Shown: positions 1 through 6,837, counted from the first letter of the stretch. The stretch is 10,196 bases of DNA from Nitrospirota bacterium (GCA_021815285.1 JAKAHE010000064.1:1-10196); one strand, 5' to 3'. A program made the numbers and translations. Notes: a model not told the origin generated them from the letters alone.

Positions 1-1941
1 GTTATCATAAACAAAGCGAAAAATTCTGGAAAGGAACCTGAAAGAGCCCTCGACCCCCTGGTCTGACCACTCCAGGTCCTTCTCCGGCGGCGAAGCGAAC
101 AAAGAAAACAGTCTTGCGGTATCCGCGCCATATTCGCTTATAAGCTCGTCCGGGTCTACCACGTTGCCCTTGGACTTGGACATCTTGGCCCCGTCTTTTA
201 TTACCATGCCCTGGGTAAGAAGGTTCCTGAACGGTTCGGAAGCAGTGGTCAGGCCAAGGTCCCTGATGACCTTATTGAAGAAACGCGCGTACAGCAGATG
301 TAGGACCGCATGTTCAATGCCGCCGACATACTGATCAACTCCACTGCCGGACATCCAGTAGTCTGCTTTTTCTTTGTTGAACGGCACATTATCGTCCGGG
401 CCTGTATAGCGAAGGAAATACCACGAGGAGTCCATAAAGGTATCCATTGTATCTGTCTCGCGCGTGGCGTCCGCTCCGCAGACCGGGCATTTCACTTGTA
501 AAAATTCCCGTGAAGTTGTAAGAGGCGATGCGCCCTGACCGGAAAACTTCACGTCCGTCGGCAGGAGAACCGGCAGGTCTTCTTCCGGAACCGGCACAGT
601 CCCGCATTTGTCGCAATAAATGACGGGTATCGGTGTGCCCCAGTAGCGTTGACGCGAAATACCCCAGTCCCGGAGACGATAGTTTATTGTCTTTTTCCCG
701 ATGCCACTGGATTGAAGATAATCCGCGACATTTTCTTTCCCATCGACATTCGGCGTTCCGTCGAACTGACCCGAGGATGTCATTATACCTTCGCCCACAT
801 AGGCTGCCTGCATCGTTGCAGGATCAAGTCTTTCGCCGTTCGGCTGGATTACGGCTTTTATCGGCAGGCCGTATTTTTTCGCAAACTGAAAGTCCCGCTC
901 GTCATGCGCCGGGACCGCCATTACCGCGCCTGTTCCATATTCCGCCAGGACGAAATTTGCAGCCCAGATGGGTATTTGTTCGTCCATTACGGGGTTTATT
1001 GCGTATGAGCCGGTGAAAATTCCTTCCTTCTCGCTTGTTTCGGCGGTTCTTTCTATCTTGTTTGTCTTTTTAACTTTCTCTATGAATTCCAATACTTGCG
1101 ATTCATTAGGTTTTCCTTTTATAAGCTCTCGGACGACGGGGTGTTCAGGAGCGACAGACATGAAAGTCGCGCCGAAAAGGGTATCCGCGCGCGTGGTAAA
1201 TACGGTGATTTTTTCGACCCCGGGCACGTTTTTTACCATGAAATCAATCTCGCATCCGACGGACTTTCCTATCCAGTTCCTCTGCATCGTCAGGACGCGC
1301 TCCGGCCATCCCGGAAGCTTGCCCAAGTCTTCGAGCAGTTCCTCGGCGTATGCGGTTATCCTGAAAAACCACTGCGGGAGTTCCTTTTGCTGAACTTCCG
1401 TCTCGCACCGCCAGCATTTCCCGTCTTCCACCTGTTCGTTCGCAAGCACGGTATTGCAGGACTCGCACCAGTTCACGCCCCCGAGCTTCTTATACGCCAG
1501 GCCCTTCTTCAGCATACGCACGAAGAACGCCTGGTTCCATTTGTAATACTCCGGAAGGCATGTCGTTACCTCGCGCGACCAGTCGTAGCTGAGTCCCATT
1601 TTTTTGAGCTGGCTGCGCATGTAGGCGATGTTTTCGAGCGTCCATTTGTGCGGATGGATCCCGTGCTTGATTGCGGCGTTTTCGGCGGGAAGACCGAAGG
1701 AATCCCAGCCCATAGGGTGCAGGACGTTATAACCACGCATTCTTTTGTAGCGCGCGATGACGTCTCCTATGGAGTAGTTCCGGACATGCCCCATGTGTAT
1801 CTTCCCGGACGGGTAAGGAAACATCTCAAGCACGTAATATTTATCTTTATTCGTGTCTTCCGAGACCTTGAAAGACTGGTTGTCCTCCCAGTATTTCTGC
1901 CATTTTGCTTCTACGGTTCTGGGGTTGTATTTTTCATCCAC
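1..1941 (-). CDS. leuS: Leucyl-tRNA synthetase, N-terminal 647 residues (runs off left edge)
   Basis: Charges tRNA-Leu with leucine in the cytosol. It is a class Ia synthetase with an editing (CP1) domain. The minus-strand reading frame shows the HIGH motif as HMGH (residues 49-52), the KMSKS motif exactly (residues 586-590, bases 172-186) followed by KGNVVDP, and a zinc knuckle with C159, C162, C176 and C179 inside a stretch typical of bacterial LeuRS (VNWC, ANEQVEDGKCWRC). The editing-domain core (AVPAHDERD) and the catalytic-core stretch DSSWYFLRY are also present. The start is GTG at 1941-1939: an in-frame stop lies three codons upstream, and GGAGG sits 11 bases before it. The family is usually about 820-860 residues, so roughly the last quarter (tRNA anticodon-binding and C-terminal domains) lies outside the window. 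No frameshift is seen. It is divergently oriented from the response regulator. Confidence 0.97.
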   Translation of the reverse strand, partial: MDEKYNPRTVEAKWQKYWEDNQSFKVSEDTNKDKYYVLEMFPYPSGKIHMGHVRNYSIGDVIARYKRMRGYNVLHPMGWDSFGLPAENAAIKHGIHPHKWTLENIAYMRSQLKKMGLSYDWSREVTTCLPEYYKWNQAFFVRMLKKGLAYKKLGGVNWCESCNTVLANEQVEDGKCWRCETEVQQKELPQWFFRITAYAEELLEDLGKLPGWPERVLTMQRNWIGKSVGCEIDFMVKNVPGVEKITVFTTRADTLFGATFMSVAPEHPVVRELIKGKPNESQVLEFIEKVKKTNKIERTAETSEKEGIFTGSYAINPVMDEQIPIWAANFVLAEYGTGAVMAVPAHDERDFQFAKKYGLPIKAVIQPNGERLDPATMQAAYVGEGIMTSSGQFDGTPNVDGKENVADYLQSSGIGKKTINYRLRDWGISRQRYWGTPIPVIYCDKCGTVPVPEEDLPVLLPTDVKFSGQGASPLTTSREFLQVKCPVCGADATRETDTMDTFMDSSWYFLRYTGPDDNVPFNKEKADYWMSGSGVDQYVGGIEHAVLHLLYARFFNKVIRDLGLTTASEPFRNLLTQGMVIKDGAKMSKSKGNVVDPDELISEYGADTARLFSLFASPPEKDLEWSDQGVEGSFRFLSRIFRFVYDN

Positions 1942-2074
1942 AGGGCTTCAAACCTCCGAAAATTACTTGGCTCAAAACAAAACAGTATAATTTACCATTT
2001 TCAGCGATTAATATGCAAGAATAAAGAGGAGGTATGCCAATATAAAAGTTGCCTAAAAAATATGCAGAATTGTC

Positions 2075-2103
2075 TTGACAGGATTATAATAAAAAAATAA
2101 TAT
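2075..2103 (+). promoter_or_regulatory. Sigma-70 type promoter of the response regulator gene
   Basis: A perfect -35 box TTGACA (2075-2080), a 17-base spacer and the -10 box TAATAT (2098-2103) predict a start near 2110 and a leader of about 58 bases. This AT-rich region (1942-2167) also separates the divergent leuS gene. On the minus strand TATACT (1989-1984) could be a leuS -10 box, but no convincing -35 box goes with it. I see no other gene in the region. Confidence 0.75.
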
Positions 2104-2167
2104 TCAATTTCGGGAGATAGATAAATTCAAGGGCCTGTGAACGGGTCGGTCTCTACGGAAGGCATAG

Positions 2168-3604
2168 ATGCAGAAAATATTAATCATTGACGACGACGAC
2201 TCGATACGCTTTGTCCTGAACAAGGCCATGACGAAAGAGGGATACGAAGTCCAGGAGGCGAGAGACGGCAATACCGGGCTTTCTCTCCTGAAGAAGGGAG
2301 AATATCCGCTCGCCTTCATGGACATAAGGATGCCGGGGCTGGACGGCCTCTCGGCGCTCAAGCAGATGAAGGAGGCGGAAATCGACACCTGCGTGATTAT
2401 GATGACCGCCCAGGGCACGATGAGCACCGCCATCGAGGCCATGAAGCTCGGCGCGTTCGACTATATCACCAAGCCTTTCGACGTGGAGGAGGTGAAACTC
2501 CTCGCAACACGCGCAATGGATAACAGGGCGATGGCGGCGGAGGTGGAGAACCTGAAGGCGTCGCTTAGGGAGCGCTACGAGGTCGGGCAGATTATCGGCC
2601 AGGCTCCCTCGATGCGCGAGATATTCAAGGATGTAGGCCGCGTGGCGGGCACGGACGTCACGGTGCTCATCACGGGCGAATCCGGAACCGGCAAGGAGCT
2701 TATCGCGCGGGCGATTCACGCGCACAGCAAGCGCGTCGCCGGCCCTTTTGTCGTCGTGAACTCGGCGGCGATACCCAGGGAGCTTATGGAATCGGAGCTC
2801 TTCGGGCACGAAAAGGGCGCTTTTACCGGCGCGGCGGCAAGGAAAATAGGAAAGTTCGAACAGGCGGCGGGCGGCACTCTTTTCCTCGACGAAATAGGTG
2901 ACATGGACTTAAACCTCCAGGCGAAACTTCTTCGGGCGTTGCAGGAGAGGGAGTTCGAGCGTGTAGGTTCTACCGTAACGCTCAAGGCGGACGTCCGGAT
3001 AATCGCGGCAACGCACAGGGAACTTGAGGAAGCGGTCGCCGATGGGAAATTCCGGGAAGACCTTTTCTACCGCCTGAATGTCGTGAGCCTGCACCTTCCG
3101 CCCTTAAGGATGAGAAAAGAGGACGTGCCAGCCCTCGCTGAACACTTCATCGAGAAGACCGCGCAGGAACTCGGCGCGCCGAAAAAGCAGATAACCCCGA
3201 AGGCGCTCAAGCGCCTGATGGAATACGACTGGCCCGGGAACGTCCGGGAACTTGAGAACTGCATAAAGCGCGCGGTAGTGCTTTCGAGTTCCATGGCCAT
3301 ACTCCCGGAGGACCTGGAAGTCCTGATGAAAGGTGAGAAGGAGGGAATCAGGATAAGCGGCGGGATAACCTTCGAGGGCCTTCTCGAGGAGCGTATACAT
3401 TCGTTTATAAAGAAAACAAAGAAGCTCGGGAAAAGCGATCTCTACGACTCTGTAATCTCGCTTGTGGAAAGGCCGCTTATCGTCAGCGCGCTTTCCGAAA
3501 CCAACTACAATCAGCTTAAAGCCGCCGATCTCCTCGGCATAAACCGGAACACACTCCGGAAAAAAATATTCGAACTGCGCATACCGAATAAAAAAAACCC
3601 TTGA
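2168..3604 (+). CDS. NtrC-family response regulator, sigma-54-dependent transcription activator
   Basis: A two-component response regulator that, once phosphorylated, uses ATP to open promoters held by sigma-54 RNA polymerase. Residues 1-120 form the receiver domain: acidic pocket D8-D10, phosphoacceptor D52 (in MDIRMPG), T80 and K102. Residues 140-375 form the AAA+ domain: Walker A GESGTGKE (170-177), the sigma-54 contact loop GAFTGA (217-222) and Walker B ending LFLDE (238-242). The C-terminal Fis-type helix-turn-helix (about 449-470, AADLLGINRNTLRKK) matches true NtrC-like proteins, and the whole length of 478 residues is normal. GGAAGG lies five bases before the ATG. No partner histidine kinase is in the window, so the signal (nitrogen status or other) is unknown. 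I looked for sigma-54 promoters (TGGCAC-N5-TTGC) here and found none. Confidence 0.95.
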   Translation: MQKILIIDDDDSIRFVLNKAMTKEGYEVQEARDGNTGLSLLKKGEYPLAFMDIRMPGLDGLSALKQMKEAEIDTCVIMMTAQGTMSTAIEAMKLGAFDYITKPFDVEEVKLLATRAMDNRAMAAEVENLKASLRERYEVGQIIGQAPSMREIFKDVGRVAGTDVTVLITGESGTGKELIARAIHAHSKRVAGPFVVVNSAAIPRELMESELFGHEKGAFTGAAARKIGKFEQAAGGTLFLDEIGDMDLNLQAKLLRALQEREFERVGSTVTLKADVRIIAATHRELEEAVADGKFREDLFYRLNVVSLHLPPLRMRKEDVPALAEHFIEKTAQELGAPKKQITPKALKRLMEYDWPGNVRELENCIKRAVVLSSSMAILPEDLEVLMKGEKEGIRISGGITFEGLLEERIHSFIKKTKKLGKSDLYDSVISLVERPLIVSALSETNYNQLKAADLLGINRNTLRKKIFELRIPNKKNP

Positions 3605-3629
3605 CAATCGGGCATCCGTAAGAGATACT
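3601..3629 (+). promoter_or_regulatory. Candidate promoter of the HU gene, overlapping the upstream stop codon
   Basis: The -35 box TTGACA (3601-3606) contains the TGA stop codon of the response regulator (3602-3604). After a 17-base spacer comes GATACT (3624-3629), a four-of-six match to the -10 consensus. This gives a leader of about 58 bases and lets the HU gene be expressed independently of the regulator. No terminator separates the two genes. Confidence 0.6.
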
Positions 3630-3693
3630 TCAACATCATTTTTCAGGCACTAATCCAGTAATCCGATTTCCATAAGAAAGGAGGATACGTTAA

Positions 3694-3966
3694 ATGACGA
3701 AAGCGGAAATAATCGAGAAGATGGCAGACTCAGCCGAGATCAGCAAGGCGGCTGCCGGGAAAGCCCTTGCGGCCTGTCTTGACTCCGTAAAGGCCTCGCT
3801 TAAGAAAGGCCAGAAGGTATCCCTCGTCGGTTTCGGCACTTTCTCCGTAACCAAGAGGAAGGCAAGGAAGGGCAGGAACCCCAAAACCGGTGAGACCATA
3901 AAGATAGCCGCCGCCAAGGTGCCAAGGTTCAGCGCCGGCAAGGGTCTCAAGGATGCCATAAAGTAA
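3694..3966 (+). CDS. hup: HU family nucleoid DNA-binding protein
   Basis: A small basic histone-like protein that dimerises and bends DNA in the nucleoid. The 90 residues cover the full family length: N-terminal helical dimerisation part (MTKAEIIEKMA), the KGQKVSLVGFGTF strand region, and the DNA-gripping arm with the diagnostic GRNPKTGE at residues 60-67, followed by KIAAAKVPRFSAGKGLKDAIK-type C-terminus (split here only by description; the last residues are DAIK). The sequence is closer to HU than to IHF subunits because of the arm and the KVPRFSAGKGLK ending. A strong AAAGGAGG site (3677-3684) sits nine bases before the ATG. It has its own candidate promoter and a terminator behind it, so it is probably monocistronic. 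Confidence 0.95.
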   Translation: MTKAEIIEKMADSAEISKAAAGKALAACLDSVKASLKKGQKVSLVGFGTFSVTKRKARKGRNPKTGETIKIAAAKVPRFSAGKGLKDAIK

Positions 3967-4045
3967 GCCGGGCCACGGCGCTGCCAAATTGCGGACTCGT
4001 CTTAAGATTCAGTTCAGTATCGGCATTACTGTAAGTGGGCGTAAG

Positions 4046-4076
4046 GGGGGCGTGGGCGTACCCAGCCCCCTTTTTT
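4046..4076 (+). terminator. Rho-independent terminator after the HU gene
   Basis: GGGGGC pairs with GCCCCC and TGGG pairs with CCCA around a CGTA loop, with a single bulged G, and the stem is followed at once by six T. It ends the HU transcript about 80 bases past the stop codon. Confidence 0.9.
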
Positions 4077-4117
4077 ATATCGCATTTTGTCCATTTCCAA
4101 AAACTCCTTTTTATAGC

Positions 4118-4146
4118 TTGACAAAATTGCCGCTTGAATTTACAAT
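4118..4146 (+). promoter_or_regulatory. Strong sigma-70 type promoter of tRNA-Val
   Basis: TTGACA (4118-4123), a 17-base spacer and TACAAT (4141-4146) predict a start near 4153, about 14 bases before the mature tRNA end. This is typical of a tRNA gene transcribed at a high rate. Confidence 0.85.
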
Positions 4147-4166
4147 CTGCTCCTGCACTGGCGTAA

Positions 4167-4241
4167 AGGCGCGTAGCTCAGGGGGAGAGCGCTTGCTTGA
4201 CACGCAAGAGGTCGGCGGTTCGAAACCGCCCGCGCCTACCA
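4167..4241 (+). tRNA. tRNA-Val with anticodon GAC, CCA encoded
   Basis: A full cloverleaf can be folded by eye. The acceptor stem is AGGCGCG (4167-4173) with CGCGCCT (4231-4237). The D stem is GCTC with GAGC, and the anticodon stem is CTTGC with GCAAG around the loop TTGACAC, giving anticodon GAC (4199-4201). The T stem is GGCGG with CCGCC around TTCGAAA. The discriminator base is A and the CCA end (4239-4241) is encoded in the DNA. The anticodon reads GUC and GUU valine codons. Confidence 0.97.
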
Positions 4242-4339
4242 TAGCCGGGGCAGGGATGGGACGCCGGAATCTGCGTCCGGGGGCAGGGGTTTTCCAAAGT
4301 CTTGCCGGCTGCCCTGCTGAACTAACTGCACGAAAAGGC
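4242..4339 (+). other. GC-rich trailer between tRNA-Val and the thrS promoter
   Basis: This spacer has no gene but several inverted repeats. GGACGC (4259-4264) pairs with GCGTCC (4273-4278), and AGCCGG (4243-4248) with CCGGCT (4305-4310). Two GGGGCAGGG-like copies (4247-4255 and 4280-4288) can both pair with CTGCCCTGC (4309-4317). None is followed by a proper T run, so I do not call a tRNA terminator here. It may be a processed tRNA trailer, and readthrough into the thrS leader is possible. Confidence 0.4.
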
Positions 4340-4367
4340 TTGACAAAGTTCCCTGTTTATTGATAAT
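4340..4367 (+). promoter_or_regulatory. Sigma-70 type promoter of the thrS operon
   Basis: TTGACA (4340-4345), a 16-base spacer and GATAAT (4362-4367, five of six) predict a start near 4374. That leaves an untranslated leader of about 138 bases before the thrS ATG, unusually long compared with the other genes here. Confidence 0.8.
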
Positions 4368-4387
4368 GTTTGAAGGTGGTTGCTGAC

Positions 4388-4486
4388 TGGAGGGGTTTAT
4401 CTTATTGACCTTGGGGTATTTTCAGTTGTAAAACTCGTAATTTCGCCGGGGCGTCATTGGAGGGTATACCTTCTATTGATGCCTTT
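4388..4486 (+). repeat. Imperfect direct repeat in the thrS leader
   Basis: Copy A (about 4388-4412) reads TGGAGGGG-TTTATCTT-ATTGA-CCTT. Copy B (about 4458-4486) reads TGGAGGG-TATACCTT-CTATTGA-TGCCTT. The blocks GGAGGG, TAT/TAC-CTT, ATTGA and CCTT recur in the same order. Copy B forms most of the terminator hairpin; copy A does not fold as well. It may be a duplicated protein- or RNA-binding element, or chance similarity in a short region. Confidence 0.4.
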
Positions 4487-4489
4487 TTT
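4450..4489 (+). terminator. Intrinsic terminator inside the thrS leader (candidate attenuator)
   Basis: The outer stem pairs GGCGTCA (4450-4456) with TGATGCC (4477-4483). After a single T-T mismatch the helix continues with TG/TA and GAGGG (4460-4464) paired to CCTTC (4469-4473), closed by a TATA loop. Six T (4484-4489) follow directly. The hairpin has about 14 pairs and lies between the thrS promoter and its ribosome binding site (GGAG, 4496-4499), so a transcript ending here would be about 115 bases long and thrS would be silent. A weak alternative pairing exists, GGGGTAT (4413-4419) with ATACCTT (4466-4472), which would break the inner stem. It could instead simply stop readthrough from tRNA-Val, but the promoter at 4340 lies upstream of it. 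Confidence 0.75.
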
Positions 4490-4511
4490 AATTTCGGAGA
4501 CCTGTTTCAAC

Positions 4512-6290
4512 ATGCGGATTATTATGCCGGACGGCACGGAAAAAGAAATAACCTTCGATTCACCTGAAGGCAAAGAAATATACCGCCACAGCGCCTCGCA
4601 CATTATGGCGCAGGCGGTAAAGGACCTGTTCCCCGGCGCGAAGGTTACGATAGGCCCGGCAATCGAAGACGGTTTCTACTACGACTTCGATTACGAGAGG
4701 GGTTTTACGCCGGGAGACCTCGAAAAAATCGAAAGCCGGATGGCTGAGATAATAAAGGCAAACAGGCCGTTTATCCGCAAAGAGATGCCGAAGGCGGACG
4801 CAGTAAAATTATTCACGGAAATGGGCGAGCCTTACAAGGTCGAAATCATAAACGAACTGGATTCGGATACAGTCTCCATTTACGACCAGGGCGGCTTTAT
4901 CGACCTCTGCCGCGGCCCTCACGTCCCATCCACGGGCTATATAAAGGCGTTCAAATTATTAAACTCCGCCGGCGCGTACTGGCGCGGGGACGAGCATAAC
5001 CGGATGCTCCAGCGCATATACGGCACCGCCTGGCAGAACAGGGAACCGCTGAAAGCCTACCTCGCCCGCCTTGAGGAAATAAAAAGGCGCGACCATAGGA
5101 AGATTGGCAGAGATCTGGAGCTGTTCTCTTACGAAGAAGAGACAGGCCCCGGGCTGATACTCTGGCACCCCAAAGGCGCGATAGTGCGGCGGGTGATAGA
5201 AGACTTCTGGAAGACGGAGCACGTAAAGAGCGGCTACGAACTTGTCTATACGCCTCACATGGCTAAGCTCGACCTCTGGAAAAAAAGCGGCCACTGGGAC
5301 TTCTATCGCGAGAGCATGTATTCCCCGATGGAGGTTGAAGGGCAGGAATACGAGATAAAACCCATGAACTGCCCGTTCCACATAGCCATATACAAATCTA
5401 AGATGCGCAGTTACCGGGAGCTTCCGATACGTTGGGCGGAGCTTGGCACGGTATATCGTTTCGAGCGCTCCGGCACACTCCACGGGCTTATGCGCGTGCG
5501 CGGTTTTACACAGGACGACGCGCATATATTCTGCGCGCCTGCACAGATACAGGACGAGATATTCAAGGTACTGGACTTTACGCTTTTTGTGCTCAAGACC
5601 TTCGGGTTTTCGGATTACGACATATATCTCTCGACACAGCCTGAGAAGTCGGTCGGCACGCAGGAGAACTGGGACAGGGCGACAGAGGCGCTTAAGAGCG
5701 CGCTGGAGAAAAAGGGTCTTGATTATTCCATTGACCCGGGCGAAGGCGTTTTCTACGGCCCGAAGATAGACATAAAAATAAAAGACGTCCTGGGCCGCTC
5801 CTGGCAGTGCACGACAGTCCAGGTGGACTTCAACCTCCCGGAGCGTTTCGGGGTCGAGTATATCGCGGAAGACGGAACCGCACATCAGCCTATAATGATT
5901 CACCGCGCGCTGATGGGTTCGCTTGAGCGATTCTTCGGCGTGCTCATCGAGCACTACGCCGGGGCGTTTCCCGTGTGGCTCTCGCCCGTGCAGGCCATGA
6001 TATGCACGATTACGGACAGGCAGGATGCATACGCAAAACAGGCCGTGGATGAACTCAGGGCCGCCGGTATCCGTGCGGAAGCCGACATAAGAAACGAGAA
6101 AATAGGCTTTAAAATCCGAGAGGCGACCCTCCGGAAGATTCCGTATATACTTGTAGTTGGAGACAAGGAGCAGGAAAAAGGCGCGTTGGCCGTGCGGCTT
6201 AGGGACGGAAAAGACCTTGGCCCGATTCCGAGGGCGGAGTTCGTGGAGAGGATACTGGCTGAAAACAACACAAAAACCGACAGGGGGTGA
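4512..6290 (+). CDS. thrS: Threonyl-tRNA synthetase lacking most of the TGS domain
   Basis: Charges tRNA-Thr in the cytosol; class II synthetase of 592 residues. The editing (N2) domain keeps its catalytic residues: HSASH (H26, H30) and CRGPH (C133, H137). The core keeps the zinc ligands C287 (in MNCPFH), H338 (in DDAHIF) and H464 (in MIHRALMGS), spaced 51 and 126 residues apart as in E. coli (334, 385, 511). Motif 2 (YRFERSGTLHGLMRVRGFTQ) and motif 3 (MGSLERFFGVLIEHY) are intact, and the C-terminal anticodon-binding domain follows. The N-terminus is odd: the first TGS strand (MRIIMPDGTEKE) runs straight into the linker TFDSPEGKEIYRHS, so about 47 residues of the TGS fold are absent. The ATG at 4512 is chosen because protein homology begins there. 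The open frame continues upstream to 4380, but only through the leader and its terminator hairpin. GGAG lies 12 bases before the ATG. Confidence 0.95.
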   Translation: MRIIMPDGTEKEITFDSPEGKEIYRHSASHIMAQAVKDLFPGAKVTIGPAIEDGFYYDFDYERGFTPGDLEKIESRMAEIIKANRPFIRKEMPKADAVKLFTEMGEPYKVEIINELDSDTVSIYDQGGFIDLCRGPHVPSTGYIKAFKLLNSAGAYWRGDEHNRMLQRIYGTAWQNREPLKAYLARLEEIKRRDHRKIGRDLELFSYEEETGPGLILWHPKGAIVRRVIEDFWKTEHVKSGYELVYTPHMAKLDLWKKSGHWDFYRESMYSPMEVEGQEYEIKPMNCPFHIAIYKSKMRSYRELPIRWAELGTVYRFERSGTLHGLMRVRGFTQDDAHIFCAPAQIQDEIFKVLDFTLFVLKTFGFSDYDIYLSTQPEKSVGTQENWDRATEALKSALEKKGLDYSIDPGEGVFYGPKIDIKIKDVLGRSWQCTTVQVDFNLPERFGVEYIAEDGTAHQPIMIHRALMGSLERFFGVLIEHYAGAFPVWLSPVQAMICTITDRQDAYAKQAVDELRAAGIRAEADIRNEKIGFKIREATLRKIPYILVVGDKEQEKGALAVRLRDGKDLGPIPRAEFVERILAENNTKTDRG

Positions 6291-6299
6291 TAGGTCATA
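6282..6299 (+). promoter_or_regulatory. Ribosome binding site and AUA start of infC
   Basis: AGGGGGTGA (6282-6290) overlaps the thrS stop codon (TGA, 6288-6290). Nine bases after the G run comes ATA (6297-6299), in frame with the conserved IF3 N-terminus. The only codon between it and the in-frame TAG (6291-6293) is GTC. A GTG at 6336 lacks a usable site upstream and would cut off the conserved VNREIR segment. Confidence 0.75.
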
Positions 6300-6812
6300 G
6301 GAAAACCGACAACGAGGGTAAACCGCGAGATCCGCGTGCGGGAGGTAAGGGTTATAGCGGACGACGGCGCGCAGCTTGGGATACTGCCTGTGTTCGAGGC
6401 TATCCGGGCGGCGGAAGAGAGAGGGCTTGATCTGGTGGAAGTGGCCCCGCAGGCGGAGCCGCCGGTCTGCAAGATTATGGACTTCGGCAAATATAAGTAT
6501 GAACAGGCCAAAAAGGCCCACGAGAGTAAAAAACACCAGAAAATAATACAGCTCAAGGAAGTCAAGATGCGTCCGGGCACGGACGTTCACGACTATAACT
6601 TCAAGCTGAACAATGCGAAGAGGTTCCTTGGCGAGGGGGACAAGGTAAAGATTACCGTAGTTTTCCGGGGCAGGGAAATGGCGCATACCGAGCTCGGGAA
6701 CGCCCTTTTGAACAAGGTGGTGGCGGACATCCAGGAGGCCGGCAATATTGAGCAGATGCCAAAACAGGAGGGCAGGGCGCTTTCTATGGTAATCGCCCCA
6801 AAGTCTTCTTGA
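6297..6812 (+). CDS. infC: Translation initiation factor IF-3
   Basis: Binds the 30S subunit, blocks premature 50S joining and checks start codon-initiator tRNA pairing. The 171 residues match the family length. The N-terminal domain has TRVNREIRVREVRVIADDG (about residues 5-23) and PPVCKIMDFGKYKYE (55-69). After the lysine-rich linker, the C-terminal domain has MRPGTDVHDYNFK (91-103) and FRGREMAH (123-130). I place the start at ATA 6297 (see the separate entry). IF3 genes are known for AUU and similar starts that let IF3 repress its own translation by rejecting the codon. The gene follows thrS with a 6-base gap and is probably translated from the same message. Its stop codon overlaps a possible promoter for rpmI. 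Confidence 0.95.
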   Translation: MGKPTTRVNREIRVREVRVIADDGAQLGILPVFEAIRAAEERGLDLVEVAPQAEPPVCKIMDFGKYKYEQAKKAHESKKHQKIIQLKEVKMRPGTDVHDYNFKLNNAKRFLGEGDKVKITVVFRGREMAHTELGNALLNKVVADIQEAGNIEQMPKQEGRALSMVIAPKSS

Positions 6813-6837
6813 CAAACGGTTTTTAATAGTGTAACCT
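6809..6837 (+). promoter_or_regulatory. Possible internal promoter for rpmI-rplT
   Basis: A perfect TTGACA (6809-6814) contains the infC stop TGA (6810-6812). At 17 bases the -10 candidate is TAACCT (6832-6837), only three of six. It would give rpmI-rplT some independence from the thrS attenuator. The poor -10 box makes this uncertain. Confidence 0.35.

Noticed and set aside
2025..2045. A short open frame with a strong AGAGGAGG site (ATG at 2034)
   Set aside because: It encodes three residues before a stop and the site is too close to the ATG. It also lies upstream of the mapped promoter.
1995..2060. A sigma-54 promoter on the minus strand (TTGGCAT followed by TTGCAT)
   Set aside because: The GG and GC elements are far more than the required five bases apart, so the spacing rules it out.
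1096..2100. A 334-codon plus-strand open frame across the leuS start and the intergenic region
   Set aside because: It is a shadow of leuS and continues through AT-rich promoter sequence as low-complexity residues. LeuRS motifs lie on the opposite strand.
3989..4363. A 124-codon plus-strand frame through the HU terminator and tRNA-Val
   Set aside because: It runs through a terminator and a tRNA gene and has no recognisable protein features.
4455..4475. A T-box antiterminator, because AGGGTATACC is similar to the conserved T-box start AGGGTGG
   Set aside because: The TGGN bulge that pairs with the tRNA end and the trailing ACCGCG are missing, and no specifier stem I with a threonine codon is evident.
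4380..4511. Upstream in-frame extension of ThrRS starting at TTG 4380
   Set aside because: The extra 44 residues do not resemble a TGS domain and would be coded by the leader and its terminator hairpin. Family homology begins at ATG 4512.
4959..6815. A 618-codon open frame on the minus strand opposite thrS and infC
   Set aside because: It is antisense to two clearly conserved genes, resembles no family I know, and is rich in residues expected from reversing the codon pattern of real genes.
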